From an uncultured Pelagibacteraceae bacterium (GTDB lineage Bacteria > Pseudomonadota > Alphaproteobacteria > Pelagibacterales > Pelagibacteraceae), in contig CACHRU010000008.1 of assembly GCA_902582345.1 (NCBI GenBank), forward strand, positions 1-34,876: a stretch of 34,876 nucleotides of DNA, in the 5' to 3' direction. Made by a program: the position numbers and the translations under genes. Position 1 is the first letter of the stretch. The number at the start of each line of letters is the position of its first letter. Shown here piece after piece: positions 6,811 to 14,688 of this stretch. The notes below the pieces were generated by a model, which saw nothing but the letters and a program-made list of their open reading frames with translations, was not told the origin of the DNA and did not search any database.

Positions 6811-7752
6811 TTACTTAATCCAACTGTCGAACGTACTCTGGTTCGCTTTTATCCATTCAGCAGCATGCTTTTTGATTGCTCTTTCGCTTTTTTCTCCAGC
6901 GTTCATTTTCATGTTTTGCGCTGCAATATCCGCAAGTGGTATAGATGCTTTCGAGAGCATTTTTTTCACTTTTGGATTAGCTTTTAAGAAATCAGCATTA
7001 GCTGCAGGACGTATATCGTCTGCACCAAAACCCATGTTAATTTTAGACTTTGTTGCATTAGATACTGCTACTTTTTTCGTAGCGCTGTATGGAACTTCTA
7101 TCCAAACAACATCTTGTCCAAGCTTTAAAGCACCAACTGTCCAATTCGGTGTCCATGTATAAAATAATACTGGCTTACCGTTTTTATATTTAGCTACTAC
7201 GTCAGCCATAGAAGCAGAGTAGTCAGCTTTTACTGGATTTATAAAGTCGCCTAAACCTAGTTCAGCAAAGTGTTTAGTGATTTGTTTCTCACAACCCCAA
7301 CCTGGAGGGCAAGCTACCATGTCTGCTTTACCGTCTCCATTTGAGTCAAATTTTGCTGCGTGTTTTTTAATGTCCATTACGCTTTTGATACCTAAGCTAT
7401 CAGCTGATTTTTTATCAATTAAGTAGCCTTGTAAGCCACCTTTTTTCATAACGTAACCAACTTTTTTTACTTTTCCTTTAGCTTCTTTGATGTAACCATC
7501 ATGTGTACCAAACCAGCCATTTACCCATAAATCAAGATCTCCTGCTGCTGCAGCAACATAGAAAACTGAAGGTTTAATAGCTTTAGGCTCTGTTACTTTA
7601 TAACCCATTTTTTCTAAAGCTTGTTTATATATTTCAGCTTGAAAATAACCAGTATCCCAGTTTGCTTTAGCCATTTTTATTTCGTTGGCTAAAACAGCAC
7701 TTGTGATAGTGATTGAAGTAATTAAAGCAACTATTAATTTAAATAGTTTCAT
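6811..7752 (-). CDS. proX: Glycine betaine-type ABC transporter substrate-binding protein ProX (copy 2)
   Basis: Periplasmic binding protein of the ProX family, 313 residues, with a signal peptide cut near SAVLA-N (about 22). Visible family features are KANWDTGYFQAEIY, DLWVNGWFGTHDGY, NGDGKADMVACPPGWGCE (a Ca-loop-like segment plus the GWGC motif) and FYTWTPNWTVG, which supply the tryptophans and other aromatics of the ligand cage. The ATG is preceded at 4 nt by GGGGGA, a very strong ribosome-binding site compared with neighbours, which fits high expression. It lies 17 nt before proW and 142 nt after its paralogue. The two ProX copies are alike along their entire length, so tandem duplication is likely. 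Confidence 0.93.
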   Translation of the reverse strand: MKLFKLIVALITSITITSAVLANEIKMAKANWDTGYFQAEIYKQALEKMGYKVTEPKAIKPSVFYVAAAAGDLDLWVNGWFGTHDGYIKEAKGKVKKVGYVMKKGGLQGYLIDKKSADSLGIKSVMDIKKHAAKFDSNGDGKADMVACPPGWGCEKQITKHFAELGLGDFINPVKADYSASMADVVAKYKNGKPVLFYTWTPNWTVGALKLGQDVVWIEVPYSATKKVAVSNATKSKINMGFGADDIRPAANADFLKANPKVKKMLSKASIPLADIAAQNMKMNAGEKSERAIKKHAAEWIKANQSTFDSWIK

Positions 7753-7894
7753 TTTTCCCCCTAATTAATTAATTAATATTATTAAAAACTAGCATGTATA
7801 ATTATTAAATGTAACCGTTATACAACTAAAAGGTGAGTTTTATTTCAAAAATGTAAGTAAAACGGGTGTTATTTAAGAAATTTTTAAGTTTAAA

Positions 7895-8827
7895 TTAATT
7901 AATCCAGCTATCAAAAGTGCTTTGATTAGCTTTTATCCATTCTTCAGCGTGTTTCTTAATAGCCTTTTCACTTTTTTCGCCAGCGTTCATCTTTAGGTTT
8001 TGCTCAGCGATATCTGCTAATGGTATAGAGGCTTTTTTTAACATTTTTTCAACTTTTGGATTGGCTTTTAGAAAATCAACATTTGCTGCAGCTCTAATAT
8101 CATTTACACCAAAACCCATATTTAATTTAGATTTTGTTGCATTTGGTACTTTAACTTCTTTTGTTTCGCTGTAAGGCGCTTCAATCCAAACAACATCTTC
8201 TCCTAATTTTAATGTTCCAACTGTCCAGTTTGGCGTCCAAGTATAAAATAAGATTGATTTTCCATTTTTGTATCTTGAAATTGTATCAGCCATAGATGCA
8301 GAGTAATCGGCTTTTAATGGATTAATAAAATCTCCAAGACCAAGTTCTTCAAAATGTTTTGTAATTATCTTTTCACATCCCCACCCTGGGTGACATGCTA
8401 CTAAATCAGCTTTTCCATCACCATTTGTGTCGAATTCTTTTGCATGTTTTTTGATATCCATTATTGATTTTATATTGAATTTGTCAGCAGTTTTCTTATC
8501 AATTAAATAACCTTGTAAACCACCCTTTTCTACAACATATCCTACAGGTTTAACTTTTCCCATTGATTCAGTTACATAGGTATTATGATTATCAAACCAT
8601 CCGTTTACCCATAAATCCATATCACCTGCAGCAGCTGCTACATAAAAAACTTGGGGTTTCATCACAGTGGGGCCAGACACTTTGTAACCCATTTTTTCTA
8701 AAGCTTTTTTATATATTTCTGCTTGAAAATAACCTGTATCCCAATCAGCTTTTCCCATTTTAATTTCTTTAGCATTTAAAGAAGTTAAAAAAAATAATGC
8801 GCTTATGATTGATATAATAAATTTCAT
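7895..8827 (-). CDS. proX: Glycine betaine-type ABC transporter substrate-binding protein ProX (copy 1)
   Basis: Second ProX-family periplasmic binding protein, 310 residues, signal peptide to about residue 19 (LNA-K). It is collinear with the downstream copy, with nearly the same aromatic-cage segments (DLWVNGWFDNHNTY, HPGWGCE, FYTWTPNWTVG). Differences fall near the ligand region (HPGWGC against PPGWGC; DNHNTY against GTHDGY), so ligand preference may differ. It has no strong GGGGG ribosome site, unlike copy 2. The 59-nt gap after zur holds no clear terminator. The 142-nt gap to copy 2 is AT-rich and may hold a separate promoter for copy 2, but I could not define one. Confidence 0.92.
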   Translation of the reverse strand: MKFIISIISALFFLTSLNAKEIKMGKADWDTGYFQAEIYKKALEKMGYKVSGPTVMKPQVFYVAAAAGDMDLWVNGWFDNHNTYVTESMGKVKPVGYVVEKGGLQGYLIDKKTADKFNIKSIMDIKKHAKEFDTNGDGKADLVACHPGWGCEKIITKHFEELGLGDFINPLKADYSASMADTISRYKNGKSILFYTWTPNWTVGTLKLGEDVVWIEAPYSETKEVKVPNATKSKLNMGFGVNDIRAAANVDFLKANPKVEKMLKKASIPLADIAEQNLKMNAGEKSEKAIKKHAEEWIKANQSTFDSWIN

Positions 8828-8886
8828 GTTTAGAGATTAAGATAATTTAATAGATATTGAAAATTGAGATTTGTCGCAGTATTGAA

Positions 8887-9285
8887 TTAACTTCTTTTAC
8901 AGGCTGTACATAAACCGTAAAATTCTAAATTATATTTCTTGTAAATCATGCCTGTTTTATCTTGAAAATTTTTAAGATATTTAGAAAGTTTTTGGTCGCT
9001 TATTTCAGTAACCTTTTCGCATGTTTCACAAATTGAGAAAGCTGTAGCTTTAGAAATATCACAATTTGAATTTTTACAAGCCACAAATGCATTTCTGCTT
9101 TCTACTTTATGAATTTTTCCAAGCTTAATTAATTTTTCTAAAGCTCTATAAACTTGTAAAGGTGCTTTGATACCTTTTTTTTGAACATTAAATAAAATTG
9201 AATAAGCTTTTAAAGGTTCGTTGGCTTTTTCAATGATATCTAAAATTATTTTTTGATTTTTAGAAAGAGTTTGTATCTGAGCCAT
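8887..9285 (-). CDS. zur: Zinc-responsive Fur-family repressor Zur
   Basis: Fur-superfamily metalloregulator, 132 residues. An N-terminal winged helix (about residues 5-65, with QVYRALEKLIKLGKIHKVES matching the recognition helix and wing) is followed by a metal-binding dimerisation domain. Two CxxC pairs, Cys86/Cys89 (ICETC) and Cys126/Cys129 (CTAC), form the structural zinc site typical of Zur/Fur. It sits 22 nt downstream of znuB on the same strand as znuC-znuB, and two Zur-type palindromes lie in front of that operon, so it probably represses its own operon plus divergent znuA when zinc is sufficient. The zinc assignment rests on this context; sequence alone would allow another Fur-family metal. 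Confidence 0.9.
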   Translation of the reverse strand: MAQIQTLSKNQKIILDIIEKANEPLKAYSILFNVQKKGIKAPLQVYRALEKLIKLGKIHKVESRNAFVACKNSNCDISKATAFSICETCEKVTEISDQKLSKYLKNFQDKTGMIYKKYNLEFYGLCTACKRS

Positions 9286-9307
9286 ATTTTATTTTACCAA
9301 TTAACTT

Positions 9308-10111
9308 TCATTTTTTCAATTCGGAAAATTTTTTTGTTTTAATAAGTGAAATTAAAAATAGTAGTAAAGCAGCAGTTATTATTGAAGGACCGGATGCTGT
9401 ATTAAATTCTAAAGAAGAAAACAATCCTATTAAAATTGATAATAATCCTCCAATCGTGGATAAAAGAGCCATTTGTATAGGATTATTTGAGATATTTCTT
9501 GCTAACGCTGCTGGAATAATAAGCATTCCAGTTATTAAGAGAAGCCCAACTATTTTTATTGAAATAGCAATTATTGCTGCCATCAAAATTGTAAATATTG
9601 CATTATATCTATCAGGATTCATTCCTTCCGCTTTAGCTAAATCATAATTTATTGTTGAAGCAAACAAAGGTTTCCAAATAATTTTTAAAATTATTAAGAT
9701 AAATAAGCCACCGCCCCAAATTAATAATAAATCGTTTTGACTTACAGCTAATATATCGCCAAAAAGTAATCCCATAACGTCAAATCTAATAGTTGTTAAA
9801 AATCCAATGATTACAAGTCCTATTGCTAGTGATGAATGAGCTAATAAACCTAATAAAGCATCGTTAGGAAGATTTGTTTTAGTTTGTAATTGAAGAAGGA
9901 AAATAGCTATAACCGCTGATATTAAAAAAACTGATAAAGCAATATTAAGTTCAAATACCAAAGCCATAGTTACACCTAATAAAGCTGAATGTGCAAGTGT
10001 ACCTGCAAAAAAAGACAATCTTCTCCAAATTACAAAACATCCTATTGGACCTGTTATTAAAGCTATTCCAATTCCTGCAAGTAAAGCTCTTATAAAAAAA
10101 TCATCAAGCAT
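9308..10111 (-). CDS. znuB: Zinc ABC transporter permease ZnuB
   Basis: Inner-membrane permease of the ZnuABC high-affinity zinc importer (ABC-3 family). It is 267 residues with about eight hydrophobic segments. The N-terminal signature RALLAGIGIALITGPIGCFVIWRRLSFFAGTLAHSALLG and the later LLITGMLIIPAALARNIS are characteristic of the family. The ATG lies one nucleotide after the znuC stop, implying translational coupling; zur follows after 22 nt. A manganese-type transporter would look similar; zinc is favoured by Zur and the histidine-rich ZnuA. Confidence 0.93.
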   Translation of the reverse strand: MLDDFFIRALLAGIGIALITGPIGCFVIWRRLSFFAGTLAHSALLGVTMALVFELNIALSVFLISAVIAIFLLQLQTKTNLPNDALLGLLAHSSLAIGLVIIGFLTTIRFDVMGLLFGDILAVSQNDLLLIWGGGLFILIILKIIWKPLFASTINYDLAKAEGMNPDRYNAIFTILMAAIIAISIKIVGLLLITGMLIIPAALARNISNNPIQMALLSTIGGLLSILIGLFSSLEFNTASGPSIITAALLLFLISLIKTKKFSELKK

Positions 10112-10112
10112 A

Positions 10113-10859
10113 TTATTTTTGATCTATTGTTCCGTCTGGAGAGTGAGTATGATCATGTTTATGTTCGTAAAGGGATAAGATATTTGAAGCTCTATCACCA
10201 AATAGCTCCTTATACTTGCTATCTTGAACGACATGATGCGGTGTTCCAGAACAACAGACATGTCCATTTAGGCATAATACATAATCAGTAGCAGACATTA
10301 CTACATGCAAATCATGTGAGATTAAAAGTATTCCACATTTCATTTTGTCTGAAATTTTTTTGATTAATTCATATAAGGCAATTTCACCTTTAAAATCAAC
10401 ACCTTGTACAGGCTCATCAAGAACTAATAATTCTGGTTGTTTAGAGATGGCTCTTGCTATCAATACTCTTTGAAACTCGCCTCCAGATAAATTACTTAAA
10501 CTTTTATTTTTTAAATGTTCAACACCTGTTAAATTTAAAGCTATATTTATTTGATCCTGGGTTAATTCTTCTGTCAAAGTCATAAAATCCGAAACTCTGA
10601 TTGGTAAGGTCCAATCTATTGAAATTTTTTGAGGCACGTATCCAATTTTATTAGTGTATGTTTTAACTTTGCCATCTATTTTTTTATATATTCCCAGTGC
10701 AATTTTTGCTGTTGTTGATTTTCCAGAACCATTTGGACCTATCAACGTAACTATTTCACCTTGTTTAACTTCAAATGAAACACCTTTAACTAAAGATTTA
10801 TCATTCATAGAAACGCCGACATTTTCAACCTTTAGTAGAACTTTTTTTTTATTTTCCAT
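10113..10859 (-). CDS. znuC: Zinc ABC transporter ATP-binding protein ZnuC
   Basis: ATPase of the ZnuABC importer, 248 residues. Walker A GPNGSGKST (41-49), signature LSGGEFQR (124-131), Walker B LLVLDEP (145-151) and an H-loop in LLISHDLHVV are all intact. The C-terminal tail is rich in histidine (EHKHDHTHSPDG), a common ZnuC trait that may bind zinc. It is first in znuC-znuB-zur. A TATAAT on the minus strand (10894 to 10889) lies within the first Zur-type palindrome upstream, so repression by promoter occlusion is expected. Confidence 0.94.
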   Translation of the reverse strand: MENKKKVLLKVENVGVSMNDKSLVKGVSFEVKQGEIVTLIGPNGSGKSTTAKIALGIYKKIDGKVKTYTNKIGYVPQKISIDWTLPIRVSDFMTLTEELTQDQINIALNLTGVEHLKNKSLSNLSGGEFQRVLIARAISKQPELLVLDEPVQGVDFKGEIALYELIKKISDKMKCGILLISHDLHVVMSATDYVLCLNGHVCCSGTPHHVVQDSKYKELFGDRASNILSLYEHKHDHTHSPDGTIDQK

Positions 10860-10883
10860 AATAAAACCCTTGACCTTAAATAT

Positions 10884-10913
10884 GTTATATTATAACAAAC
10901 GTTACATTATAAC
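10884..10913. promoter_or_regulatory. Two tandem Zur boxes in the znuC/znuA divergent promoter
   Basis: GTTATATTATAAC (10884-10896) is a perfect 6-1-6 palindrome; with flanks it is TGTTATATTATAACA. GTTACATTATAAC (10901-10913) is a second copy with one mismatch, 17 bp further on. Both match the known alphaproteobacterial/enterobacterial Zur motif GTTATANTATAAC. The 57-bp gap between the two start codons is almost entirely operator plus promoter. Confidence 0.88.
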
Positions 10914-10916
10914 ACT

Positions 10917-11951
10917 ATGATAAACAAATTTTTAAAGCTTACAATTACTTTATTTTTTACTTTTGCCATAAATTTTTCAGCAAATGCTGAAATTAAAGTT
11001 GTAGCTTCTATTAAACCTATACATTCATTGGCAAGCTATTTAATGGATGGTGTAGGTAAACCAGATTTAATTGTAGATGGATATAATTCTCCTCATGGAT
11101 TTGCATTAAAACCATCGCACGCTAAAATGTTACAAAATGCTGACCTAGTTTTTTGGGTTGGTGAAGACTTAGAAGCTTTTTTAGAAAAACCATTAAAATC
11201 AGTAGCAAAAAAAGCTGAAAAAATAGAATTAATGGAAATTAAAGGATTAAAAAAATTAGAATTTAGAGAAAGAAACATATTCGAAGGCCATGATGACCAT
11301 GGACATGACGATCACAAAGAACACGGTCATAAAGAGGATAAACACGATGATCACAAAGAACACGGTCATAAAGAGGATAAACATGATGATCACAAAGAGC
11401 ACGGTCATAAGGAAGATAAACATGATGATCATCACGAACATGCTCACGGTGAACACGATCCACATATCTGGCTTGATCCAATGAATGCAAAAGTAATTTT
11501 AAGTGAAATGGCAGAGCATCTAATTGAAAAAGATCAAGAAAATGCATCTAAATATAAAGCTAATTTAAAAAAAGCACACAAAGATTTAGATAAACTTACG
11601 AAAAAAGTAAAATCTGAATTAAATAAAGATTTTAAATCAATTGTTTTTCATGACGCCTACCAATATTTTGAAAAAAGATTTGATGTGAATGTCTTGGGAG
11701 CTTTCACAGTAAATACAGATGTATTACCTGGTGCAGAACAATTGTCTGAAATTAGAGAAGTGATTGAACATGAAAAAGTAAGTTGTGTATTTTCTGAACC
11801 TCAATTTAACCCTGACATAATCAAAGCAGTAGCGAAGGATACAAATATTAGGACTGGAGTTATAGATCCATTAGGAGCTACCCTAAATCCAGGAAAAACT
11901 TTGTATTTCGATTTAATTAAGAATATGTCTTCGTCTTTTAAAAGTTGTTAA
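10917..11951 (+). CDS. znuA: Zinc ABC transporter substrate-binding protein ZnuA with expanded His-rich loop
   Basis: Periplasmic zinc-binding protein (cluster A-I), 344 residues, signal peptide to about residue 24 (SANA-E). The zinc-site histidines appear in the NSPHGFALKP segment, HDPHIWLDP, and FHDAYQYFEKRF, with a C-terminal VIDPLGATLNPG. Between the first two lies a charged loop (about residues 122-181) containing three nearly identical 13-residue units HDDHKEHGHKEDK followed by more His. Such loops are known in ZnuA and are thought to help capture or sense periplasmic zinc. It is divergent from znuC and shares the Zur operators. The stop is 5 nt from the convergent ATP-grasp gene. Confidence 0.95.
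   Translation: MINKFLKLTITLFFTFAINFSANAEIKVVASIKPIHSLASYLMDGVGKPDLIVDGYNSPHGFALKPSHAKMLQNADLVFWVGEDLEAFLEKPLKSVAKKAEKIELMEIKGLKKLEFRERNIFEGHDDHGHDDHKEHGHKEDKHDDHKEHGHKEDKHDDHKEHGHKEDKHDDHHEHAHGEHDPHIWLDPMNAKVILSEMAEHLIEKDQENASKYKANLKKAHKDLDKLTKKVKSELNKDFKSIVFHDAYQYFEKRFDVNVLGAFTVNTDVLPGAEQLSEIREVIEHEKVSCVFSEPQFNPDIIKAVAKDTNIRTGVIDPLGATLNPGKTLYFDLIKNMSSSFKSC
11304..11420 (+). repeat. Three 39-bp in-frame tandem repeats encoding the ZnuA His loop
   Basis: Units at 11304-11342, 11343-11381 and 11382-11420, each coding HDDHKEHGHKEDK and differing by only a few synonymous bases. The 39-bp length keeps frame, so copy number can change by slippage without breaking znuA. Confidence 0.92.
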
Positions 11952-11956
11952 TTATT

Positions 11957-13399
11957 TCATCTTTCAATAACTAAAGTATCTTTTGATCCACCACCCTGCG
12001 AACTATTAACAATTGTACTTCCTTTTTTGAGAGCAACTCTTGTTAATCCCCCTGTAGTTACCCATGAAGTTTTACCAGCTAAGACGAAGGGCCTTAAATC
12101 TAGATGCCTCGGCTGAATTCCTTCCTCTGAAATTGTTGGTGTAGTTGAAAGTATCTCTAATGGTTGTGCAATATAATCCTCTGGTTTAGATTTAATTTTT
12201 TCTATCATTTTATTTCTTTCATCTTTTGATGATTTTGGTCCAATCAATATTCCATTTCCACCTGATCCGTTAGTTGGTTTTACTACTAATTTTGAAATAT
12301 TTTGAATTACATGGTCTTTATGAATTTTTTTTCTACATAAAAAAGTTTGAACTTGTTTTAGTTTTGGCTCTTCATCCAAATAAAATTTTATCATTTTATC
12401 TACATAAGAGTAAATTGCTTTATCGTCTGCAATTCCTGTGCCAGGAGCATTAACTATACCGACATTTCCTTTTCTCCAGCACTTAAATAATCCTGGCACA
12501 CCAAGAACCGAATGTTTATAAAAAATTTTTGGATCTAAAAAATTATCGTCAATTCTTCTATAAATACAATCAACTTTAAGAGGGCCTTTTACAGTTTTCA
12601 AATAAACAAAATCTTTTTCTACAAATAAATCCTTACCTTCAACTAAAGCTATCCCCATTTGCTCAGCAAGAAATTTATGCTCAAAATATGCGGAATTATA
12701 AATGCCTGGAGTAAGTACACACATGTGAGGATTTTTAGTTCTTCTTGGAACACACTCGAGCATGCAATGATATAGTTTATTTGGATATTGATGAACTGAT
12801 GCAACTTTATATTTTGTAAACAATTCAGGGAAAACATCTCTCATTACCATTCGATTTTCTAACATGTACGAAACTCCTGATGGAACTCTAAGATTGTCTT
12901 CAAGAACCTTAAATTCACCATCAATATTTCTAATTAAATCAACACCAGATATATTAGACCAAGCTTTGTATTTTGGTGAAAAACCATAACATTCTCTTAA
13001 ATAATGTGGTGAATTAAAAACAAGCTCTTCAGGAATAATATTATCTTTAAAAATTTTTCTATCGTTGTAAACATCATCTATAAAAAGATTCAAAGCTTTT
13101 ACTCTTTGTAGCAAACCCTTTGAAACTTTAGCCCAATCTTTCTTGAGTATTATTCTTGGTATAATGTCTAGAGGCCATTTTTTTTCATGAAGTTTTTTAC
13201 CAGATTCATAAACTCTAAAATTAATACCCCGAGCACTAATCGTGCTTGCACAGTTTTTTTCTATTTCATTTAATTTTTTAATACCGTGTCTCTCTAGTAT
13301 ATGTGATATTATTATTGCTTGTCTTCGTAGTTTATGGTCTGAATTAAGATACTCGTCATAGGTCTTTTTAGAGTCGTATTTTTTCCATAAATTGTCCAT
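11957..13399 (-). CDS. Circularly permuted ATP-grasp protein (COG2308 type)
   Basis: Member of the circularly permuted ATP-grasp family often found beside Anbu. Family features visible are the N-terminal KTYDEYLNSDHKLRRQ, a central region with FKVLEDNLRVPSGVSYMLENR, CIYRRIDD, a glycine-rich phosphate loop KPTNGSGGNGILIGP, and RHLDLRPFVL near the C-terminus. ATP-grasp enzymes ligate a carboxylate to an amine or thiol using ATP; a peptide- or amide-forming role is suspected for this family but the substrate is unknown. The frame is open to 13507, but the extra 36 residues are Tyr/Ile-rich and non-conserved. The ATG at 13399 (MDNLWKKYD) fits the family start, giving 480 residues. It is divergent from the Anbu gene across a 106-bp gap holding a 19-bp palindrome next to its start. 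Confidence 0.85.
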   Translation of the reverse strand: MDNLWKKYDSKKTYDEYLNSDHKLRRQAIIISHILERHGIKKLNEIEKNCASTISARGINFRVYESGKKLHEKKWPLDIIPRIILKKDWAKVSKGLLQRVKALNLFIDDVYNDRKIFKDNIIPEELVFNSPHYLRECYGFSPKYKAWSNISGVDLIRNIDGEFKVLEDNLRVPSGVSYMLENRMVMRDVFPELFTKYKVASVHQYPNKLYHCMLECVPRRTKNPHMCVLTPGIYNSAYFEHKFLAEQMGIALVEGKDLFVEKDFVYLKTVKGPLKVDCIYRRIDDNFLDPKIFYKHSVLGVPGLFKCWRKGNVGIVNAPGTGIADDKAIYSYVDKMIKFYLDEEPKLKQVQTFLCRKKIHKDHVIQNISKLVVKPTNGSGGNGILIGPKSSKDERNKMIEKIKSKPEDYIAQPLEILSTTPTISEEGIQPRHLDLRPFVLAGKTSWVTTGGLTRVALKKGSTIVNSSQGGGSKDTLVIER

Positions 13400-13418
13400 T
13401 TTGTTAATTTTTAACAAA
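13400..13418. promoter_or_regulatory. Perfect 8-3-8 palindrome abutting the ATP-grasp start codon
   Basis: TTTGTTAATTTTTAACAAA lies directly before the ATP-grasp ATG in the gap divergent from Anbu. It could be an operator or an RNA hairpin limiting translation. AT-rich palindromes arise by chance fairly easily in this genome, so confidence is low. Confidence 0.3.
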
Positions 13419-13505
13419 TTGAGCAGATTATCAAATGCACAAATTAGATAATAGATATGATAATAAAGAATTGAATAATTGATGTTTTTTAAATAATAAT
13501 TCACC

Positions 13506-14231
13506 ATGACTTATTGCGTAGGCATAAAAACTAATGAAGGAATAGTCCTGGCATCAGACTCGAGAACAAATGCGGGTTTAGATAACGTTAATATTTACTC
13601 TAAAATGCTGACGTACGATGTTGGAGATAGAACCGTCATTATTGTTACTTCAGGAAACTTAGGAACGTCTCAGGCAGTATTTAAATCCATTGAGAAAGAC
13701 ATCAATGATAAAAAAGCCTCCATTAGTCTTAATACGTGTAAAGATTTTGAACAAATTGCATCTTACATTGGTAAACTTAATACAAAACATTCTTCACCAG
13801 ATGGCATAAATACTGACAGTCTAGTGTTAGGATCTACATTTATTATAGGAGGTCAAATACGTGGGCAACATTTAGAATTGTATATGGTTTATCCTCAAGG
13901 AAATTACATTAGGCCTGCAGACAGCAAACCTTACTTAGTTATAGGCGAAGTAAAATATGGAAAACCTATTCTTGACAGAGTTATAACTCCAAATGTTTCA
14001 ATTGGTGATGCATCTAGATGTGCCTTAATTTCAATGGACTCGACTCTTAAGAGCGACTTAACAGTCGGTCCTCCAATAGATATTGCTGTTTACAAAAAAG
14101 ATCAGCCAAAGATATCTTATCTTAAATGCCTTAACACTAGTGATGAAGACTATTCTAGAATTTGCAATCAGTGGTCAGAAAAAGTAATTCAAGTGTTTGA
14201 TACTTTTCCTAAATTTGATTGGGAAAAATAA
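13506..14231 (+). CDS. anbu: Anbu proteasome-like Ntn hydrolase (bacterial ancestral beta subunit)
   Basis: Proteasome-type N-terminal-nucleophile hydrolase of the Anbu family (COG3484), 241 residues, the typical length. The sequence begins M-TYCVGI: after Met removal Thr becomes residue 1, the nucleophile. Asp17, Ser18 and Arg19 (SDSRTNAG) and Lys32, close to the proteasome Lys33, sit as expected, followed by VTSGNLGTSQAV. Anbu proteins form an open helical ring-like assembly; their substrate is not settled. The usual cluster pairs Anbu with a circularly permuted ATP-grasp protein, an alpha-E protein and a transglutaminase-like protein. Here only the ATP-grasp partner is adjacent, and divergent. 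Downstream, yjbQ converges with 39 nt between. Confidence 0.92.
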   Translation: MTYCVGIKTNEGIVLASDSRTNAGLDNVNIYSKMLTYDVGDRTVIIVTSGNLGTSQAVFKSIEKDINDKKASISLNTCKDFEQIASYIGKLNTKHSSPDGINTDSLVLGSTFIIGGQIRGQHLELYMVYPQGNYIRPADSKPYLVIGEVKYGKPILDRVITPNVSIGDASRCALISMDSTLKSDLTVGPPIDIAVYKKDQPKISYLKCLNTSDEDYSRICNQWSEKVIQVFDTFPKFDWEK

Positions 14232-14270
14232 TCTTTAGTCTAAATCTTTTAAAGGTTGTTAACTTAGAAT

Positions 14271-14687
14271 TTAATTTCCAATATAATGAAGATTGAGTGT
14301 TCTAGTATGATCTTCTAATCTATGTTCAAATAAATATAGCCCCTGCCAAGTACCAAGTATCAAATTATTATTCTTTATTGAAAGAGATAGATGGGAACTA
14401 GTTAATGCAGATTTGATATGAGCAGGCATATCATCCATTCCTTCGGTACTATGAATATATCTTTCATCCATTGGAACTAATTTATTAAAAAAATTTTTCA
14501 TGTCACTCATTACATCTGGATCTGCATTTTCTTGTATCATGAGAGAAGCGCTTGTGTGTAGAATATTTATATTTAAAATGCCTGTATCTAATTTTTCATT
14601 TTTAATCCAACTATCTACTTTTGAGGTAAAATTATAAAGATCTTGACCTTGAGTATTTACTTTAATTTGATGAAATTTCTGTAACAT
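14271..14687 (-). CDS. yjbQ: YjbQ/UPF0047 family protein
   Basis: Small cytosolic UPF0047 family protein, 138 residues from the ATG at 14687. Typical features are NILHTSASLMIQENADPDV, the HSTEGMDDMPAHIKSAL region with conserved His and Asp, LGTWQGLYLFEHR and RTLNLHYIG at the C-terminus. E. coli YjbQ has weak thiamine-phosphate synthase activity in suppressor settings; the physiological role is unclear. A GTG at 14702 extends the frame by five residues into the pfk end. I prefer the ATG, which follows the pfk TAG by one nucleotide and has GGTGA upstream, implying translational coupling to pfk. Confidence 0.88.
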   Translation of the reverse strand: MLQKFHQIKVNTQGQDLYNFTSKVDSWIKNEKLDTGILNINILHTSASLMIQENADPDVMSDMKNFFNKLVPMDERYIHSTEGMDDMPAHIKSALTSSHLSLSIKNNNLILGTWQGLYLFEHRLEDHTRTLNLHYIGN

Positions 14688-14688
14688 G

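Noticed and set aside
7762-7781. Short TAAT tandem repeat before proX copy 2
   Set aside because: Simple AT-rich sequence in a leader region; no evidence of a functional repeat.
7753-7894. Riboswitch or small RNA in the proX-proX gap
   Set aside because: The 142-nt gap is AT-rich; I found no conserved aptamer-like core or strong stem, only weak short complementarities.
11256-11547. Long antisense frames over the znuA His-rich repeat
   Set aside because: They arise from the repetitive His/Asp/Lys codons of znuA; they show repetitive low-complexity protein and no independent start signal.
13400-13507. N-terminal extension of the ATP-grasp protein to 13507
   Set aside because: The added 36 residues are low-complexity Tyr/Ile/Leu-rich and would run into the Anbu start; family proteins begin near MDNLWKKYD.
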